Source: Paenibacillus ehimensis NBRC 15659 (GTDB lineage Bacteria; Bacillota; Bacilli; Paenibacillales; NBRC-103111). From it: a stretch of 64,000 nt of DNA. Made by a program: the position numbers and the translations under genes. This document shows, piece after piece, positions 34,064-43,191 of the stretch (the stretch's first letter is position 1; each line of letters starts with the position of its first letter). The notes under the pieces were generated by a model. It made no database searches. It saw only the letters and a program-made list of their open reading frames with translations, and had not been told where the DNA came from. The stretch covers positions 1 to 64,000 of the forward strand of contig NZ_BILX01000030.1 of assembly GCF_004000785.1 (NCBI RefSeq). The letters are read 5' to 3'.

Positions 34064-35380
34064 ATGAGCAATTTTAGGCGGGTCTTAGTATTGGGAACGG
34101 GTCCAGTATCGATTCAGCTTGCCGTCACTTTAAAAAACCGGTTGAATTGCTGTGTAGGAATCGCCGGGAGAGAATCCGTTCGTTCGGAACCGTTTTTTAC
34201 GGCGCTTAAGCAAAATAACCGTTTCATTCGCGCGGATATTCAAAATGAAAAGCACCGGGCGATGAAGGGCGAATGCATCGTCGATCACGTTTTTCGCGGG
34301 TACGGGACCATTGCAGGGGAATGGGATACGGCGATTTTGTCCGTAACAACGGATGCGTATATCGAGGTTTTAAAGCAAATCGACAAGCAGCTCTTAAAAC
34401 AAATCAAGTGTATCGTCTTAGTCTCTCCGACTTTCGGTTCCAACAGCTTAGTCAGCCATTACATGAACGGCCTTGATTCGGACGCGGAAATCATCAGCTT
34501 TTCGACGTACTTGGGCGATACGCGATGGATGCATGACAGACCGTCCAATCACGTCATCACCACGGGGGTCAAGAAAAAAGTATTTATCGGCTCGACGCGC
34601 CGGCCGTCCCTAAACGTCGAAAGACTTTGCGGGCTATACGAACAATTGGGCATCGCCGTGGAAGTCATGCAGACTCCCATAGAAGCGGAAACAAGAAATA
34701 TATCGCTCTATGTTCACCCGCCGTTGTTTATGAACGATTTTTCGCTCCGTGTCCTATTTGGAGAGATCGAGACCAAGAAATATGTATATAAAATGTATCC
34801 CGAAGGGCCGATCACCCAATATGTGATTCGCGATATGCTGTCCCAATGGAAAGAGATTACCCATATGATCGAAAAGATGAATATGACAGGCATTAATTTG
34901 CTCAAATTTATGACGGATGATAATTATCCGGTAAGCTTGGAAAGCTTATCGCGTCATGATATTGAAAATTTCAACCATTTGGAAACGATACATCAAGAAT
35001 ATTTATTGTATATCCGCTATACCTCGCTGTTGATCGACCCTTTCTCCGAGCCGGATCAGGAGGGCAAATATTTCGACTTTTCCGCGGTTCCCATTCGAAC
35101 CCTATTTGTCAACAGGGAAGGGGATTGGGATATCCCAAGAATGCCGAAGGAGGACTATTACCGGATCAAGATCATCCAAGGCATCGCAAGATATGTAAAC
35201 TCGAATTGCCCCACCATAGACAAATTCATTAGGACCTACGAAAGCAAAATTACACATGCCGCGCAGGCCCGTCAAGGCGAACGATTGTCCGATGCCTTTG
35301 CCGTCCAAAGCTTTAAAGAAGATTTGAAGATGATATGCAGCGAAATCGGAAAAAGTAGCGGATTCCAATCGTTGAAATAG
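34064..35380 (+). CDS. cntM: CntM-like opine metallophore dehydrogenase
   Basis: A protein of 438 aa. The N-terminal dinucleotide loop VLGTGPVSIQLAVTL binds NAD(P)H, and the rest matches the staphylopine/opine synthase family (YVHPPLFMNDF, MYPEGPITQYVIRDM). It reductively joins the CntL product to an alpha-keto acid, giving the mature opine metallophore. Pyruvate would give staphylopine; alpha-ketoglutarate would give bacillopaline or pseudopaline. I cannot tell which from sequence. A strong AAAGGAGG ribosome site is followed by a long spacer before the ATG at 34064. Confidence 0.92.
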   Translation: MSNFRRVLVLGTGPVSIQLAVTLKNRLNCCVGIAGRESVRSEPFFTALKQNNRFIRADIQNEKHRAMKGECIVDHVFRGYGTIAGEWDTAILSVTTDAYIEVLKQIDKQLLKQIKCIVLVSPTFGSNSLVSHYMNGLDSDAEIISFSTYLGDTRWMHDRPSNHVITTGVKKKVFIGSTRRPSLNVERLCGLYEQLGIAVEVMQTPIEAETRNISLYVHPPLFMNDFSLRVLFGEIETKKYVYKMYPEGPITQYVIRDMLSQWKEITHMIEKMNMTGINLLKFMTDDNYPVSLESLSRHDIENFNHLETIHQEYLLYIRYTSLLIDPFSEPDQEGKYFDFSAVPIRTLFVNREGDWDIPRMPKEDYYRIKIIQGIARYVNSNCPTIDKFIRTYESKITHAAQARQGERLSDAFAVQSFKEDLKMICSEIGKSSGFQSLK

Positions 35381-35403
35381 CAGGTATTGTAGGGGGAAAC
35401 CAG

Positions 35404-37011
35404 GTGAAAATCAGAAAGCTGTTTTTTTTAATCGTCGTTATGTATGCCATGGCGCTCCTTGCCGGCTGCGCTGGCGGAAACGAAGCGAAAACGGGTTCGG
35501 CCAAAAGCGGCAACGAGTTAGTGTATGCAACCGCCAAAGATATTAACGACATGAATCCTCATTTGTACGCAGGCTCTATGCCGGCCCAAGGGATGGTATA
35601 CGAATCGTTGGTTGAGAATACGAAAGATGGGATAAAACCGTTACTTGCCGAATCGTGGGAAATTTCGGAGGACGGTAAAGTATACACCTTTCATCTGAGA
35701 AAAGGTGTGAAATTCCATGACGGGGAGCCGTTTAACGCCGAAGCGGTGAAGAGAAATATCGATGCCGTGCAGCATAATGCCAAAAAGCATTCCTGGATCA
35801 AGCTGTCGACAAAGATAGCGAGCTGCAATGTAAAAGACGAATATACGGTTGAATTGGTCTTATCCGAGCCCTATTACCCGACTTTGGTCGAATTGTCGAT
35901 GACCCGGCCTTATGTATTCATCTCGCCCAAAAATTTTATCGACGGGGAAACCAAAGACGGCGTCAATGGCTACAAAGGAACGGGACCCTATAGGCTCACG
36001 GAGCATAAAGTCGACCAGTATGCCGCTTTCGAAGCAAACGAGAATTATTGGGGCGGTCCGCCGAAAGTGAAGAAAATGATTGCCAAAGTTCTTCCGGCGG
36101 GGGAGACGACCTTTTTGGCTTTGCAAAAGGGAGAAGTGAATTTTGTATTTACGGATGATCGGGGGGCCGACAGTCTCGATGTAGAAGCCATGAATAAATT
36201 AGCCAATTCGGGCGAGTATCAGATTGTAAGAAGCGAAGCGATGAATACGAAAATGATCGTTGCCAATAGCAGCAAGACCGATCATCCGGTCCATGAAACC
36301 GCCGTTCGCGAAGCGATCTGGTACTCGGTCGATAGGGAAACCATTAGCAAGCAAATGTTGAATGGCACGGAAACGCCGGCCCATACGTTATTTTCGCCCA
36401 ACGTCAATTATGCGAACGTCGAATTGAAGAAACGGGGCTATGATGTAGACAAGGCCAAAAAGCTTCTGGAAGAAGCGGGCTGGACCTTGGAGAACGGCAG
36501 CGCAGTCCGAACGAAAAACGGAAGCAAATTGGCCATGAAGCTTTATTACGATGTCAATTCCTCCTCCCAAAAATCACAGGCGGAATTTATTCAAAATTCG
36601 TTAAAAAAGATCGGGATCCAACTGGAGCTTGTCGGCGAAGAGTCAACGTCCATCGCCAAGAGAAGATCAACCGGCGACTATGATCTGTTATTTAATCAAA
36701 CCTGGGGACTTGCGTACGATCCGCAAAATACAATCTCCGCGTTCACCTCCGAGTCTTCTTATTTGCATACGACCAAAGGCATGGCGAAAGCGGATGAGCT
36801 TTACAAGAAAATCGAAGAAGTGATGGTGTCGACGAACGAGGAAGCAAGAAAATCGTTGTATGCGGATATTTTAACCATGGTTCATAACGAAGCCGTCTTT
36901 ATTCCAATTACCAATGGAAGTGTCACTGTAGTGGCTCCAAAGCGCTTAAAGGGCATCTCGTTTAAGCAAACGCAATATGAGCTGCCGTTCGAGCAAATGT
37001 ACTTTGAATAG
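35404..37011 (+). CDS. cntA: CntA-like metal-metallophore-binding lipoprotein (SBP family 5)
   Basis: A protein of 535 aa. A lipoprotein signal ends in LLAGC, followed by the oligopeptide/nickel-binding fold (GMVYESLVENTKDGIKPLLA, then WEISEDGKVYTFHLRKGVKF). In staphylopine systems CntA binds the metal-opine complex outside the cell and feeds it to CntBC. Start GTG 35404 follows AGGGGG. The gene is followed directly by long palindrome B before cntB, which could lower or tune expression of the transporter genes relative to this receptor. Confidence 0.92.
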   Translation: MKIRKLFFLIVVMYAMALLAGCAGGNEAKTGSAKSGNELVYATAKDINDMNPHLYAGSMPAQGMVYESLVENTKDGIKPLLAESWEISEDGKVYTFHLRKGVKFHDGEPFNAEAVKRNIDAVQHNAKKHSWIKLSTKIASCNVKDEYTVELVLSEPYYPTLVELSMTRPYVFISPKNFIDGETKDGVNGYKGTGPYRLTEHKVDQYAAFEANENYWGGPPKVKKMIAKVLPAGETTFLALQKGEVNFVFTDDRGADSLDVEAMNKLANSGEYQIVRSEAMNTKMIVANSSKTDHPVHETAVREAIWYSVDRETISKQMLNGTETPAHTLFSPNVNYANVELKKRGYDVDKAKKLLEEAGWTLENGSAVRTKNGSKLAMKLYYDVNSSSQKSQAEFIQNSLKKIGIQLELVGEESTSIAKRRSTGDYDLLFNQTWGLAYDPQNTISAFTSESSYLHTTKGMAKADELYKKIEEVMVSTNEEARKSLYADILTMVHNEAVFIPITNGSVTVVAPKRLKGISFKQTQYELPFEQMYFE

Positions 37012-37017
37012 GTGATC

Positions 37018-37272
37018 AAAAGGGGATGCTCTCCCGAGTTTGTTGAGAAAGTGGTCAATTGAGGTAATAGAGGTGTACGAGGGGGTGGGGTATCTACTTC
37101 CGGTCGCTGTTGTCTGCAGGAAATTCTTAATTGAAAGCCGCTTGGCAGCGGATATTTCCCGCAGACAAAGGCGAACGCTATCGCTCCTCCAGTAGATACC
37201 CCACCTCCGTATTTTTCTCTATAATGGTTCAAAACCACTTTCTCAACACTCTGAGGGGAGAGCATCCCCTTT
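37018..37272. repeat. Long imperfect palindrome B (about 255 bp) inside the cnt operon
   Basis: Nested perfect arms fill the gap between cntA and cntB. AAAGGGGATGCTCTCCC (from 37019) pairs with GGGAGAGCATCCCCTTT (37256-37272). TGTTGAGAAAGTGG (37041-37054) pairs with CCACTTTCTCAACA (37235-37248). GGTGGGGTATCTACT (37084-37098) pairs with AGTAGATACCCCACC (37191-37205). TTGTCTGC (37110-37117) pairs with GCAGACAA (37161-37168). Same design and core motif as element A at 10176-10447. It encodes no protein. Confidence 0.9.
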
Positions 37273-37316
37273 ATGAGCAGGCGATGAAGCTGAAGCGATA
37301 GTAGGGGAGATTTTCT

Positions 37317-38249
37317 ATGGGAAGTTACATCGTTAAAAGGTTGTTCCTGTCCGTTCCTTTGCTGGTCATCATTTCGTTTATGACGTTTGTTTTGGTAAAT
37401 TTGTCTCCCTTGGACCCGGCCGAAGTGGTGCTCCAAGCGCAAGGCGTTCCCGCGATAACGGATGAGTTAATTGCGCAGACGAAAGAAAAGCTGGGGCTGG
37501 ACAGACCCTTCCTGATCCGCTATCTCGATTGGATCATGGCATGCTTGCGGCTGGATTTCGGGAACTCCTACGTCACGGGAAAACCGGTATGGTCGTTGCT
37601 GGGTCCGGCTTTTGCGAATACATTAAAGCTGACGTTCGTTTCCGTTGTTGTCATTATTGCGCTTTCCATTGCGCTGGGCGTGATCTGCGCGATGAAAGAA
37701 GGAAAAATGACGGATAAGTCGGTCAGAGGCGTCTCCTTTTTCCTCACAGCGATGCCGTCCTATTGGCTTGCGGCGGTGCTGATTTGGTATTTTTCCGTGA
37801 AGCTGGATTGGCTGCCCACCAGCGGGATGGATTCGTACAAAAGCTATGTTTTACCGGTGATTGTGATCGCCGTCGGTTATGCAGGCATTTATTTTAGAAT
37901 CGTCAGAAGCTCGATGCTAAGTCAATTAAATGAAGACTATGTCCTGTACGGCAGAGCATGCGGTTTGCCGGAGAAGAAAATGACGATGCATATTTTAAGA
38001 AATTCGTTGCAGGTCGCCATTTCCGTCTTTTGTATGGCGATCCCCATTATATTGGGAAGTACGGTAGTGGTAGAAAATGTTTTTGCCTGGCCGGGGCTGG
38101 GAAGTCTGAGCGTTAAATCGATTCTTAGCCGGGATTTTCCGATGATCCAGGCGTATGTTCTTGTGTTGGCGGCGGCCTTTGTCTTGTTTAACACCATTTC
38201 GGATATTATGAATGCGGCGATGAACCCCAGATTAAGAAAGGATCTCTAA
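37317..38249 (+). CDS. cntB: CntB-like ABC permease (DppB/OppB type)
   Basis: A protein of 310 aa with six membrane helices. The N-terminus YIVKRLFLSVPLLVIISFMT and the GLDRPFLIRYLDWI segment are typical of OppB-type permeases; the EAA loop region reads YGRACGLPEKKMTMHILRNS. With CntC it forms the import channel for the metal-opine complex. The ATG is preceded by GGGGAG, and the gene lies after palindrome B. Confidence 0.93.
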   Translation: MGSYIVKRLFLSVPLLVIISFMTFVLVNLSPLDPAEVVLQAQGVPAITDELIAQTKEKLGLDRPFLIRYLDWIMACLRLDFGNSYVTGKPVWSLLGPAFANTLKLTFVSVVVIIALSIALGVICAMKEGKMTDKSVRGVSFFLTAMPSYWLAAVLIWYFSVKLDWLPTSGMDSYKSYVLPVIVIAVGYAGIYFRIVRSSMLSQLNEDYVLYGRACGLPEKKMTMHILRNSLQVAISVFCMAIPIILGSTVVVENVFAWPGLGSLSVKSILSRDFPMIQAYVLVLAAAFVLFNTISDIMNAAMNPRLRKDL

Positions 38250-39143
38250 ATGAAACTGTTAAAAAGTTTACTTAAAGATAAGCTGGCCGCGTTATCTTTA
38301 TTCATCATGGTTGTGACCGTTGTTGTGGGGATAGGGGCCCCTTTCTTTGCGCCGCATGACCCGGAGGAGGTCAACATGGACCTTCGGTATGCAGCTTCAT
38401 CGTGGGAATACCTGCTAGGCAACGATCACTTGGGGAGATGCATTTTATCCAGATTAATTTATGGAATTCGCCCCAGCGTGTTATGGGTGTTCGTAGCGTT
38501 AGCCATATCTATTGGGATTGGGGCTGTTCCGGGCTTTATAGCGGGCTACTTCCGGGGAAAAGCGGATGCCGTTTTGATGAGAGTCTGCGATATGATGCTT
38601 TCTTTTCCGGGATACGTGATGACCTTGGCAGTTGTCGGTATTTTAGGCGTAGGACTTGAAAATATATTGATTGCCTTTGTTTTGATGAAATGGGCGTGGT
38701 TTGCCCGGGTCATCCGAACGTCCGTTATGCAGTATGCCGAAGCGGAATATGTCAAGTTCGCCAAAGCATCGGGTGTCCGCGATATTCAAATTATTTATAA
38801 GCACCTTATTCCCGTTACATTCGCCGATATCGTCGTCATTGCAAGCAGCTCTTTTGGTTCGATGATTTTGCAGGTATCGGGATTTTCGTTCCTCGGGTTA
38901 GGCATTCAAGCTCCTGCTGCCGAGTGGGGCATGATGTTAAACGAGGCAAGGGAGGTCATGTTTTCCAGACCGGAGCTCATGCTAGCCCCGGGGTTAGCCA
39001 TCATTGTTGTCGTATCGGCAATTAATTTTTTGTCCGATGCGCTCCGGGCTGCTGTGGATCCTAAATTAAGAACCTCCCATCGTAAGCTTCAAGAAAAGGC
39101 CGCAGCCGTTAACGCGGCGCTTCAAGGAAAAGAGGTGGCTTAA
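38250..39143 (+). CDS. cntC: CntC-like ABC permease (DppC/OppC type)
   Basis: A protein of 297 aa with the OppC N-terminal domain (GAPFFAPHDPEEVNMDLRY, LLGNDHLGRCILSRLIYG) and the EAA loop FAKASGVRDIQIIYKHLIP. The ATG directly follows the cntB stop, and its ribosome site lies in the last cntB codons, so translation is coupled. Confidence 0.94.
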   Translation: MKLLKSLLKDKLAALSLFIMVVTVVVGIGAPFFAPHDPEEVNMDLRYAASSWEYLLGNDHLGRCILSRLIYGIRPSVLWVFVALAISIGIGAVPGFIAGYFRGKADAVLMRVCDMMLSFPGYVMTLAVVGILGVGLENILIAFVLMKWAWFARVIRTSVMQYAEAEYVKFAKASGVRDIQIIYKHLIPVTFADIVVIASSSFGSMILQVSGFSFLGLGIQAPAAEWGMMLNEAREVMFSRPELMLAPGLAIIVVVSAINFLSDALRAAVDPKLRTSHRKLQEKAAAVNAALQGKEVA

Positions 39144-39150
39144 CCGGTTT

Positions 39151-39957
39151 ATGAATCTATTGGAAATCGCAAATTTGAAATTATGGGATAGCGCCACCGG
39201 GAAAGTGATCGTTTCCAATCAATCCTTTCAGCTAAAGCAAGGAAGCTGTCTGGCCATCGTGGGAGAAAGCGGAAGCGGAAAGTCCGTCACTTGCAGAGCG
39301 ATCATGAGATTGAATAAACCTTGGATTCGCCAATCCGGGGACATTGTGTTCAAAGGTGAAAACTTAACCCTGCTTCCCGAAAAAGAAATGAGGAAGAAGC
39401 GGGGAAAACAGCTGTGTATGATTGTGCAGAACGGCATGACCGCATTTGATCCCTCGTGTGTCATCGGCGTTCATCTGAGAGAGACGCTTGCCGAACATTT
39501 CGGCTGGGGCAGGAATGAAATCGAAGCCAAAATGAAACATGCGATGGAAAGCGTGATGCTGAAAAACCCGATTGAGGTGATGAATAAGTATCCGCACCAG
39601 CTATCGGGCGGAATGCTGCAGCGGGTGATGATTGCGCTGGCCCTCGTATTAGAGCCGGACGTGATCATCGCGGACGAACCGACCACGGCGCTGGATACGA
39701 TCTCACAATTTGAGGTCGTGGAACAATTGATTCGATTGCGGGAGCGAATGGGGTGCTCGATGATCTTTGTTTCTCACGATTTAGGGGTCGTCCACAAAAT
39801 GGCCGACGATGTTCTGGTCATGAAGGATGGGGAAATTGTGGAAAGAGGGGCTGCCCGAACCATTTTCTCGGAAGCGCAGCATGAATATACCCGATATTTG
39901 GTATCCGCCAAGCGGGGGCTGAGCCAGCATTTTAAGAGAATCATGGGGAGGAGTTAA
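39151..39957 (+). CDS. cntD: CntD-like ABC ATPase (DppD/OppD type)
   Basis: A protein of 268 aa. Walker A is [14 protein letters not shown], the signature is [13 protein letters not shown] and Walker B is [12 protein letters not shown]. It is shorter than OppD-type ATPases and ends close after the H-loop, as in Ni/metallophore transporters. It energises CntBC together with CntF. Three bases separate its TAA stop from the cntF start. Confidence 0.93.
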   Translation: MNLLEIANLKLWDSATGKVIVSNQSFQLKQGSCLAIVGESGSGKSVTCRAIMRLNKPWIRQSGDIVFKGENLTLLPEKEMRKKRGKQLCMIVQNGMTAFDPSCVIGVHLRETLAEHFGWGRNEIEAKMKHAMESVMLKNPIEVMNKYPHQLSGGMLQRVMIALALVLEPDVIIADEPTTALDTISQFEVVEQLIRLRERMGCSMIFVSHDLGVVHKMADDVLVMKDGEIVERGAARTIFSEAQHEYTRYLVSAKRGLSQHFKRIMGRS

Positions 39958-39959
39958 CA

Positions 39960-40703
39960 TTGCTGCGCATTGAGGGCGTGGAGAAATCCTATAGAAAAGG
40001 CGGTTTGTTTTCCCGAGAAAGGCAAACCGTGTTAAAGAATGTCAGTTTTGAATGCAAGCCGGGGGAATGTCTTGGAATTATCGGAGAAAGCGGAAGCGGA
40101 AAATCAACCTTGGGACGTTTGATCCTGGGGATTGAAAAGCCTGACCGCGGCGCCGTTCTGTTTGAAGGAAAGAGCGTGCAGGATCGAAGGGTGCGCGTAG
40201 GGAAGATCAGCGCTGTCTTTCAAGATTATACTTCCTCCATTAATCCGTTTTTTACGGTGGAAGAAGCCATTATGGAGCCTTTAACCCTGCAAGGAAAGGT
40301 TCAAACCGGTGATCCAAGCAAGGTTGACCGTCTGCTGCATCAAGTCGGCTTGAGTCCGTCCTATCGGACAAAATATCCTCATGAGCTATCCGGAGGAGAG
40401 GCTCAGAGGGTGTGCATTGCAAGAGCTATCGCCGCTGAACCGAAATGTATTTTATTCGATGAAGCCATCAGCTCTCTGGACGGGTCGGTACAAATCCAAG
40501 TGCTTGAGTTATTAAAGGAATTCAGAAAAATTTACAATATGAGCTACCTCTTTATCACTCACGACATTCAGGCCGCCGCCTATATTTGCGACAGAGTCGT
40601 CATTTTTAGAAACGGTCAAATCGAAGAGACGGCCCATATCGAACAATTAAAAGACGTTCGGTCGGAATATGCCCAAAAATTATTGCAGATGATCATCGCT
40701 TAG
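39960..40703 (+). CDS. cntF: CntF-like ABC ATPase (DppF/OppF type)
   Basis: A protein of 247 aa with Walker [17 protein letters not shown], signature LSGGEAQRVCIARA and Walker B CILFDEAISSLDG. The typical Walker B EPTSALD is here EAISSLD, seen in this transporter group. It starts at TTG 39960, seven bases after GGAG, two bases after the cntD stop. Confidence 0.92.
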   Translation: MLRIEGVEKSYRKGGLFSRERQTVLKNVSFECKPGECLGIIGESGSGKSTLGRLILGIEKPDRGAVLFEGKSVQDRRVRVGKISAVFQDYTSSINPFFTVEEAIMEPLTLQGKVQTGDPSKVDRLLHQVGLSPSYRTKYPHELSGGEAQRVCIARAIAAEPKCILFDEAISSLDGSVQIQVLELLKEFRKIYNMSYLFITHDIQAAAYICDRVVIFRNGQIEETAHIEQLKDVRSEYAQKLLQMIIA

Positions 40704-40727
40704 CTGATATTAGGAGGAAAGAACATT

Positions 40728-41936
40728 GTGAGCGGAGCTTTATCTTGGCCTTTTTTGCGTTTATATGTGTTAACCCTGCTTTATTTTAGCGCCAATTCCA
40801 TCCTGAATGTGATTATCCCGTTGCGGGGGGAATCGCTCGGAGCCAGCAATACAACGGTCGGTTTAATTATGGGAGCGTATTTGTTTACGACCATGTTCTT
40901 TCGGCCGTGGGCGGGCCATATGATTCAGAAGCACGGGCCGATCCGCGTGCTGCGCATTATTCTGATGATCAACGGCTTTGCCTTAATCCTGTATACGATC
41001 AGCGGGTTAGGCGGCTTTTTGGTTGCCCGTATTTTACAGGGCGTGTCGACCGCTTTTTTTTCGATGGCGCTGCAGATCGGCATTATTGATGCGCTGCCGG
41101 AGAAGGATCGCTCCCAAGGGATTTCGTTATACTCTTTATTCTCTTATATCCCGGGCATGATTGGCCCTCTGCTGGCGTTAGGCATTTGGCAAGCAGGGAA
41201 TATGAATTATTTTACCGCAGCGATGGTAGCCATTGCTCTCATTACAGGGGCGTTTGGCTACAGCGCCAAAATGGAAAAAGAAGAGGCTTCGTCTGTTCCA
41301 ACCGCTACGGCGCAGGGAGCAAGTATGTTTAAGTCGTTTGCCCAGTTGGTGAAAAACCCGCATTTATTTAAATGCAGCGTCCTGATGCTGGCCGCTTCCA
41401 TTGTATTTGGGGCGGTTACCGCCTTTATTCCGTTGTACGCTGCGCAATTAAAAAGCGGCAATGCCGGAATTTATCTCATGCTTCAGGCGGGCACCGTGGT
41501 GTTGGCGCGTTTTGCTTTGAGAAAAAAAATTCCTTCGGACGGCAAATGGCATTCGTCCTTTATCATGGGGACGATGCTTCTGCTGGCGGCAGCGGCGGAA
41601 TGTGTAAGCTTTGCGGTGACAGGGGGCGCTGTCTTTTTCTATACGGGCGCCGTTTTAATGGGAACGGCTCAGGCACTCCTCTATCCGACACTAACAACAT
41701 ACTTGACCTTTGTTCTGCCGCAGGCGAATCGCAATGTGTTCATTGGTCTATTTATTGCCACGGCTGATTTAGGCGTTTCGCTGGGAGGCGTCGTGATGGG
41801 ACCGGTCGCGGATATTTCCTCCTATTCCTTGATGTATACGCTTTGCGCGATCTTGGGCGCGTCGATGATCGTATTTGCCTATGATCGGGGAAAACGGTTG
41901 TCTGGTCCGAATGAAGAAGCGAGCTTGCCGAAGTGA
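40728..41936 (+). CDS. cntE: CntE-like MFS metallophore exporter
   Basis: A protein of 402 aa with about 12 membrane helices and an MFS A-like motif (GLIMGAYLFTTMFFRPWAGHM). In staphylopine loci CntE releases the newly made metallophore from the cell; without it the product accumulates and poisons cells. Start GTG 40728 after AGGAGG. As last gene it completes the biosynthesis-uptake-export set; a terminator follows. Confidence 0.88.
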   Translation: MSGALSWPFLRLYVLTLLYFSANSILNVIIPLRGESLGASNTTVGLIMGAYLFTTMFFRPWAGHMIQKHGPIRVLRIILMINGFALILYTISGLGGFLVARILQGVSTAFFSMALQIGIIDALPEKDRSQGISLYSLFSYIPGMIGPLLALGIWQAGNMNYFTAAMVAIALITGAFGYSAKMEKEEASSVPTATAQGASMFKSFAQLVKNPHLFKCSVLMLAASIVFGAVTAFIPLYAAQLKSGNAGIYLMLQAGTVVLARFALRKKIPSDGKWHSSFIMGTMLLLAAAAECVSFAVTGGAVFFYTGAVLMGTAQALLYPTLTTYLTFVLPQANRNVFIGLFIATADLGVSLGGVVMGPVADISSYSLMYTLCAILGASMIVFAYDRGKRLSGPNEEASLPK

Positions 41937-42012
41937 CGGATTTCCCCAAAACTACGCGGCGGTGCGATGCGTCATTTTGCGGAAAACCGAGTAAAATAAC
42001 GAATATAGCCGA

Positions 42013-42048
42013 ATCCGACAGCGATAGCGAGGTCGGATGTTTTTTTTG
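42013..42048 (+). terminator. Terminator of the cnt operon
   Basis: ATCCGAC (42013-42019) pairs with GTCGGAT (42032-42038), followed by a T-run to 42048. Confidence 0.85.
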
Positions 42049-42087
42049 CCCGGCTGCCGCAGCAAGAAAAAAATTTTGCCAAAGGTA

Positions 42088-42116
42088 TTGAAAGCGCTTT
42101 AATAATGAGTTAAGAT
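42088..42116 (+). promoter_or_regulatory. Promoter of the LacI/HAD/ABC operon with overlapping cre-like box
   Basis: TTGAAA (42088-42093) and TAAGAT (42111-42116) are 17 bp apart. The dyad TTGAAAGCGCTTTAA (42088-42102) overlaps the -35 box and fits the CcpA catabolite-responsive element pattern, implying glucose repression. This is inference from sequence only. Confidence 0.6.
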
Positions 42117-42122
42117 AAATAC

Positions 42123-42156
42123 AAACGTTACCGGAAACGTTACCGGAAACGTTTGC
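42123..42156. repeat. Operator array of 12-bp direct repeats
   Basis: AAACGTTACCGG occurs twice in tandem (42123-42134 and 42135-42146), followed by a partial third copy AAACGTTTGC. Each unit holds the AACGTT/CCGG dyad expected for LacI-type binding. They start at the predicted transcription start and precede the lacI gene by 24 bp, so autorepression is likely. Confidence 0.7.
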
Positions 42157-42180
42157 AAAAAAAGATGACGGAGGTACATA

Positions 42181-43191
42181 GTGGCTAATATCAAAGATAT
42201 TGCCAAACATTTGGGCGTTTCGGTTTCCACGGTGTCCAGGGCGATGAACAATCACCCCGATGTTCGCGAGGAAACGAAGCAGCAGGTGATGGAAGCCATT
42301 CGACTATATAATTACCGTCCCAATGCGCTGGCCAAAGGATTAATTCAGAAGAAAACATTTACAATCGGTTTGCTCGTTCCGGATATCTCCGATCCGTTTC
42401 CTTCAAGCTTGTCCAATGCCGTTGAAGAAACGCTGTTTGAGCACGGCTATCAGGTTGTATTCGGAAACGGAAACCGGAATTCGGATAAAGAAAAGCAGTT
42501 TTTATTAAATGCAGTCGAACGGCAATTCGATGGGTTGATCCTGACGCCGGATTATATGGATGAGGAGTTTAGCGAGCTGCTGTCCAATCTGGAAATCCCG
42601 ATTGTATTTTTAAGAAGGAGGCCCCCGGCAGGCTTGTCTTTTCCTTTTGTCGACGTGGACCATTATCAAGCGGCGAAGACAGCGATGCAATACTTGCTGG
42701 AGCTGGGCCACCGGCAAATTGGATTTATCGGGATGCCCCAAACTTCCTTTATTGGGAACGAGAGACTAAGGGGCTACACGGATGTGATGCGTATGCACGG
42801 AATCGATCCGGGTCCCGGGCACATGATCTTGGGAGGGCGCACCATTGACAACGGGCGCGAGGCGATGGGCCGGCTGCTTGATCACAATCCGGATTTGACC
42901 GCCGTGTTTGCGGCGAACGATCTGCTCGGGATCGGCGCGCTGGAATGGCTGGCGATGCATCAGATTGCGGTTCCCGACAAGCTGTCCGTGATGGGCTTTG
43001 ACAATCTGGAATACGCCGGTCTGTATTGGATCCAATTGACGACTATGGAACAGCCTCGCAGAGAGATGGGCGTAAGGGCTGCGCAGATGCTGCTCCAAAT
43101 GATTGCGAACAAGGAGCAAACGCCCGAATCCGACTTGATGGAAGCAAAGCTCGTTATTCGAAAAACCTGTAAAGCGAGGCTAACACATTGA
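42181..43191 (+). CDS. LacI-family regulator of the sugar-phosphate-type uptake operon
   Basis: A protein of 336 aa with HTH ANIKDIAKHLGVSVSTVSRA, hinge YNYRPNALAKGL and a sugar-binding-like C-terminal sensor (TFTIGLLVPDISDPFPSSLS). Start GTG 42181 follows GACGGAGG. It is the first gene of a six-gene operon, whose next gene begins within its stop codon. Tandem repeats upstream are its presumed sites. Confidence 0.92.
   Translation: MANIKDIAKHLGVSVSTVSRAMNNHPDVREETKQQVMEAIRLYNYRPNALAKGLIQKKTFTIGLLVPDISDPFPSSLSNAVEETLFEHGYQVVFGNGNRNSDKEKQFLLNAVERQFDGLILTPDYMDEEFSELLSNLEIPIVFLRRRPPAGLSFPFVDVDHYQAAKTAMQYLLELGHRQIGFIGMPQTSFIGNERLRGYTDVMRMHGIDPGPGHMILGGRTIDNGREAMGRLLDHNPDLTAVFAANDLLGIGALEWLAMHQIAVPDKLSVMGFDNLEYAGLYWIQLTTMEQPRREMGVRAAQMLLQMIANKEQTPESDLMEAKLVIRKTCKARLTH

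Noticed and set aside
34714-34905. Short minus-strand frames within cntM and other cnt genes
   Set aside because: All are antisense to strong, family-supported genes and lack ribosome sites.
37012-37316. Palindrome B as an insertion sequence or transposon end pair
   Set aside because: It encodes no transposase and no clear flanking target duplication was seen; arms pair along the entire length rather than only at the ends.
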